Source of the DNA: Agromyces sp. SYSU T00194
GTDB lineage: Bacteria > Actinomycetota > Actinomycetes > Actinomycetales > Microbacteriaceae
NCBI RefSeq assembly: GCF_040496035.1
Contig: NZ_JBEPJZ010000001.1
Coordinates: 1,922,001 to 1,986,000 of the forward strand
DNA length: 64,000 nucleotides
Direction: 5' to 3'
Positions 62,919-64,000 of this stretch are shown here, piece by piece; position 1 is the stretch's first letter; each line of letters starts with the position of its first letter. Under the pieces are notes generated by a model. That model was given only the letters and a program-made list of their open reading frames with translations, made no database searches and had not been told where the DNA came from. Made by a program: the position numbers and the translations under genes.

Positions 62919-63926
62919 GTGGACCACCAGAACCCAGGGCATCCCCAGCAGACCAGGCTCGTCATCGGCGCAGGCCCCATCGGGGCCGGCCTCGCCGCGC
63001 ACCTCGCCGAGGCGGGTGACCGCGTGCGGCTGCTCAGCCGGTCGGGCCGCGGCCCGGAGCATCCGTCGATCGAGAGGGTCGCGGTCGATGCGACGGATGC
63101 CGCTGCGCTCACGTCCGCCGCGGCCGGCACGGCGACGATCTTCAACTGCGCCAACCCCGGTTCGTACGAGCACTGGGAGCGGGAGTGGCCGCCGCTCGCC
63201 CAGGCGATCCTGGCCGCCGCCGAGGCATCGGGCGCGGTGCTCGTGACGTTCGGCAACCTGTACGGCTACGGCGCTCCCGACGGGCCGATGACGCGGGCGA
63301 CCCCGCTGCGGCCGAACGACCACAAGGGTGCGCTGCGGGCGCGCATGTGGGCGGACGCGCTCGCCGCCCACGAGGCGGGGCGGGTGCGGGCGACCGAGGT
63401 GCGCGCCACCGACTACCTCGGGCCGACCGAGCCGACCACGAACGGCATGCTGCCGCGCTATGCGAACGACACCCTGCGCGGGCGCCCGGCCAGCGTGTTC
63501 ACCGACGTCGACCAGCCGCACTCGTGGGCGTACGACGGCGACATCGTGCGCACCCTCGCGGCGGTCGCCGACGACGCGCGCGCGTGGGGCTCGGCTTGGA
63601 TCGTGCCGACGAACCCGCCCATGACGATGCGGGAGCTGCTGCGCGAGCTCGGCTCGGTCGTCGGTACGGGCGAGCCGCGGCTGCGGCGCGTGCCCCGGTG
63701 GCAGCTCGCCGCGCTCGGGGCCGTCGTGCCGGTCGTGCGGGAACTGCGCGGCGTCGCCTACCAGTTCGATGCCCCGTTCGTGTCCGACGGGTCGGAGACG
63801 ACCGATCGCTTCGGCATCGCGCCGACGCCGTGGGAGGACGTGCTGCCCCCGACTGCGCGCGCGTGGCACGAGCGCGCTCGCCGACTGATCGTGGTCGGCG
63901 CGGAGTATCCGACGCCGCAGAATTGA
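62919..63926 (+). CDS. NAD-dependent epimerase/dehydratase-like (atypical SDR) protein
   Basis: A 335-residue Rossmann-fold protein. 'TRLVIGAGPIGAGLAAHLAEAGDRVRLLSRSG' binds the cofactor (GAGPIG rather than the classic GxxGxxG). 'GAVLVTFGNLYGYGAPDGPM' is in the catalytic-Tyr region and 'RATEVRATDYLGP' is the later SDR strand. The canonical YxxxK is replaced by 'NDHKGALRARMW', so enzyme activity may be altered. GTG 62919 with GGAAGG. Confidence 0.78.
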   Translation: MDHQNPGHPQQTRLVIGAGPIGAGLAAHLAEAGDRVRLLSRSGRGPEHPSIERVAVDATDAAALTSAAAGTATIFNCANPGSYEHWEREWPPLAQAILAAAEASGAVLVTFGNLYGYGAPDGPMTRATPLRPNDHKGALRARMWADALAAHEAGRVRATEVRATDYLGPTEPTTNGMLPRYANDTLRGRPASVFTDVDQPHSWAYDGDIVRTLAAVADDARAWGSAWIVPTNPPMTMRELLRELGSVVGTGEPRLRRVPRWQLAALGAVVPVVRELRGVAYQFDAPFVSDGSETTDRFGIAPTPWEDVLPPTARAWHERARRLIVVGAEYPTPQN

Positions 63927-63929
63927 GGG

Positions 63930-64000
63930 GTGACCATCTCGATCACCGAAGGCGACCTCGCCGACCCGCGCGTGCTGCGCCTGCTCGACGACCACCTCGC
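63930..64000 (+). CDS. Probable GNAT-family N-acetyltransferase, 5' end only
   Basis: GTG 63930 starts 'MTISITEGDLADPRVLRLLDDHLA', cut by the window edge. This start resembles GNAT acetyltransferases of the 'DDLSDPRVVALLxEHL' type. CAGAAT lies 6 nt before the GTG. Only 23 residues are visible, so the call is tentative. Confidence 0.5.
   Translation, partial: MTISITEGDLADPRVLRLLDDHL

Overview
The window looks like chromosomal DNA of a high-GC actinobacterium, most likely a Microbacteriaceae relative (Agromyces/Microbacterium-like). Reasons: very GC-rich third codon positions, many LacI-controlled sugar ABC loci, HspR-type HAIR and ECF42 control sites, frequent apparent leaderless starts (a -10 hexamer 6-7 nt before ATG/GTG) and constant use of the GGATGC/GCATCC word. 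The family is inferred from style; no marker gene was compared. I saw no rRNA, tRNA, CRISPR array, integrase or transposase.

Layout. 0-1.3 kb: 5' end of a peptide-type ABC binding protein, divergent from a TetR regulator. 1.5-3.9 kb: an ECF42 sigma/DGPF-protein pair with a matching promoter, and an exported unknown. 4.0-7.8 kb: two overlapping kinases forming a His-Asp phosphorelay. 8.1-14.5 kb: a patch of toxin-antitoxin-like modules (HicAB plus a third small gene, XRE/nucleotidyltransferase, RHH/Doc), an ABC1 kinase, a SpoIIAA-like protein, a nonsense-interrupted DUF1643 gene and an unknown. 14.5-21.2 kb: sugar locus 1 (LacI, two proteins without enzymatic assignment, ABC importer, zinc dehydrogenase). 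21.2-27.4 kb: a lower-GC defence island (PstI/BsuBI-type restriction-modification, PadR, OLD-family nuclease, a 55-aa ORF and a DUF4145 protein). 27.5-37.9 kb: HAIR-controlled ClpC, flavin/aldo-keto/LLM oxidoreductases, a rhodanese-fused CoA-disulfide reductase under a CsoR/CstR-type operator, a DHFR-like reductase and FitA/VapC. 38.0-48.3 kb: beta-1,6-galactan locus (secreted GH30, LacI, ABC importer, GH35 beta-galactosidase). 48.4-54.4 kb: thioredoxin-reductase-like enzyme, Fpg/Nei glycosylase, LuxR regulator, membrane protein, metallo-beta-lactamase-fold protein and a NYN/PIN-like protein. 54.4-59.9 kb: two tandem secreted seven-bladed FG-GAP propellers with a shared cysteine-rich tail and shared promoter. 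59.9-64.0 kb: zinc-type dehydrogenase, divergent LacI, Nudix, an epimerase-like protein and the start of an acetyltransferase.

How genes work together. In the galactan locus, the GH30 promoter and the transporter promoter each carry two copies of the same palindrome with centres exactly 35 bp apart around a -10-like element, so one LacI protein probably controls extracellular cleavage, uptake and intracellular hydrolysis. In sugar locus 1, both divergent promoters share a 15-bp site. Several toxin-antitoxin modules have perfect palindromes over their promoters.

The least explained features are the tandem propeller pair, two dispersed palindromic repeat families between genes, a 153-bp inverted-repeat element, and the small genes at 8109, 26397 and 33736.
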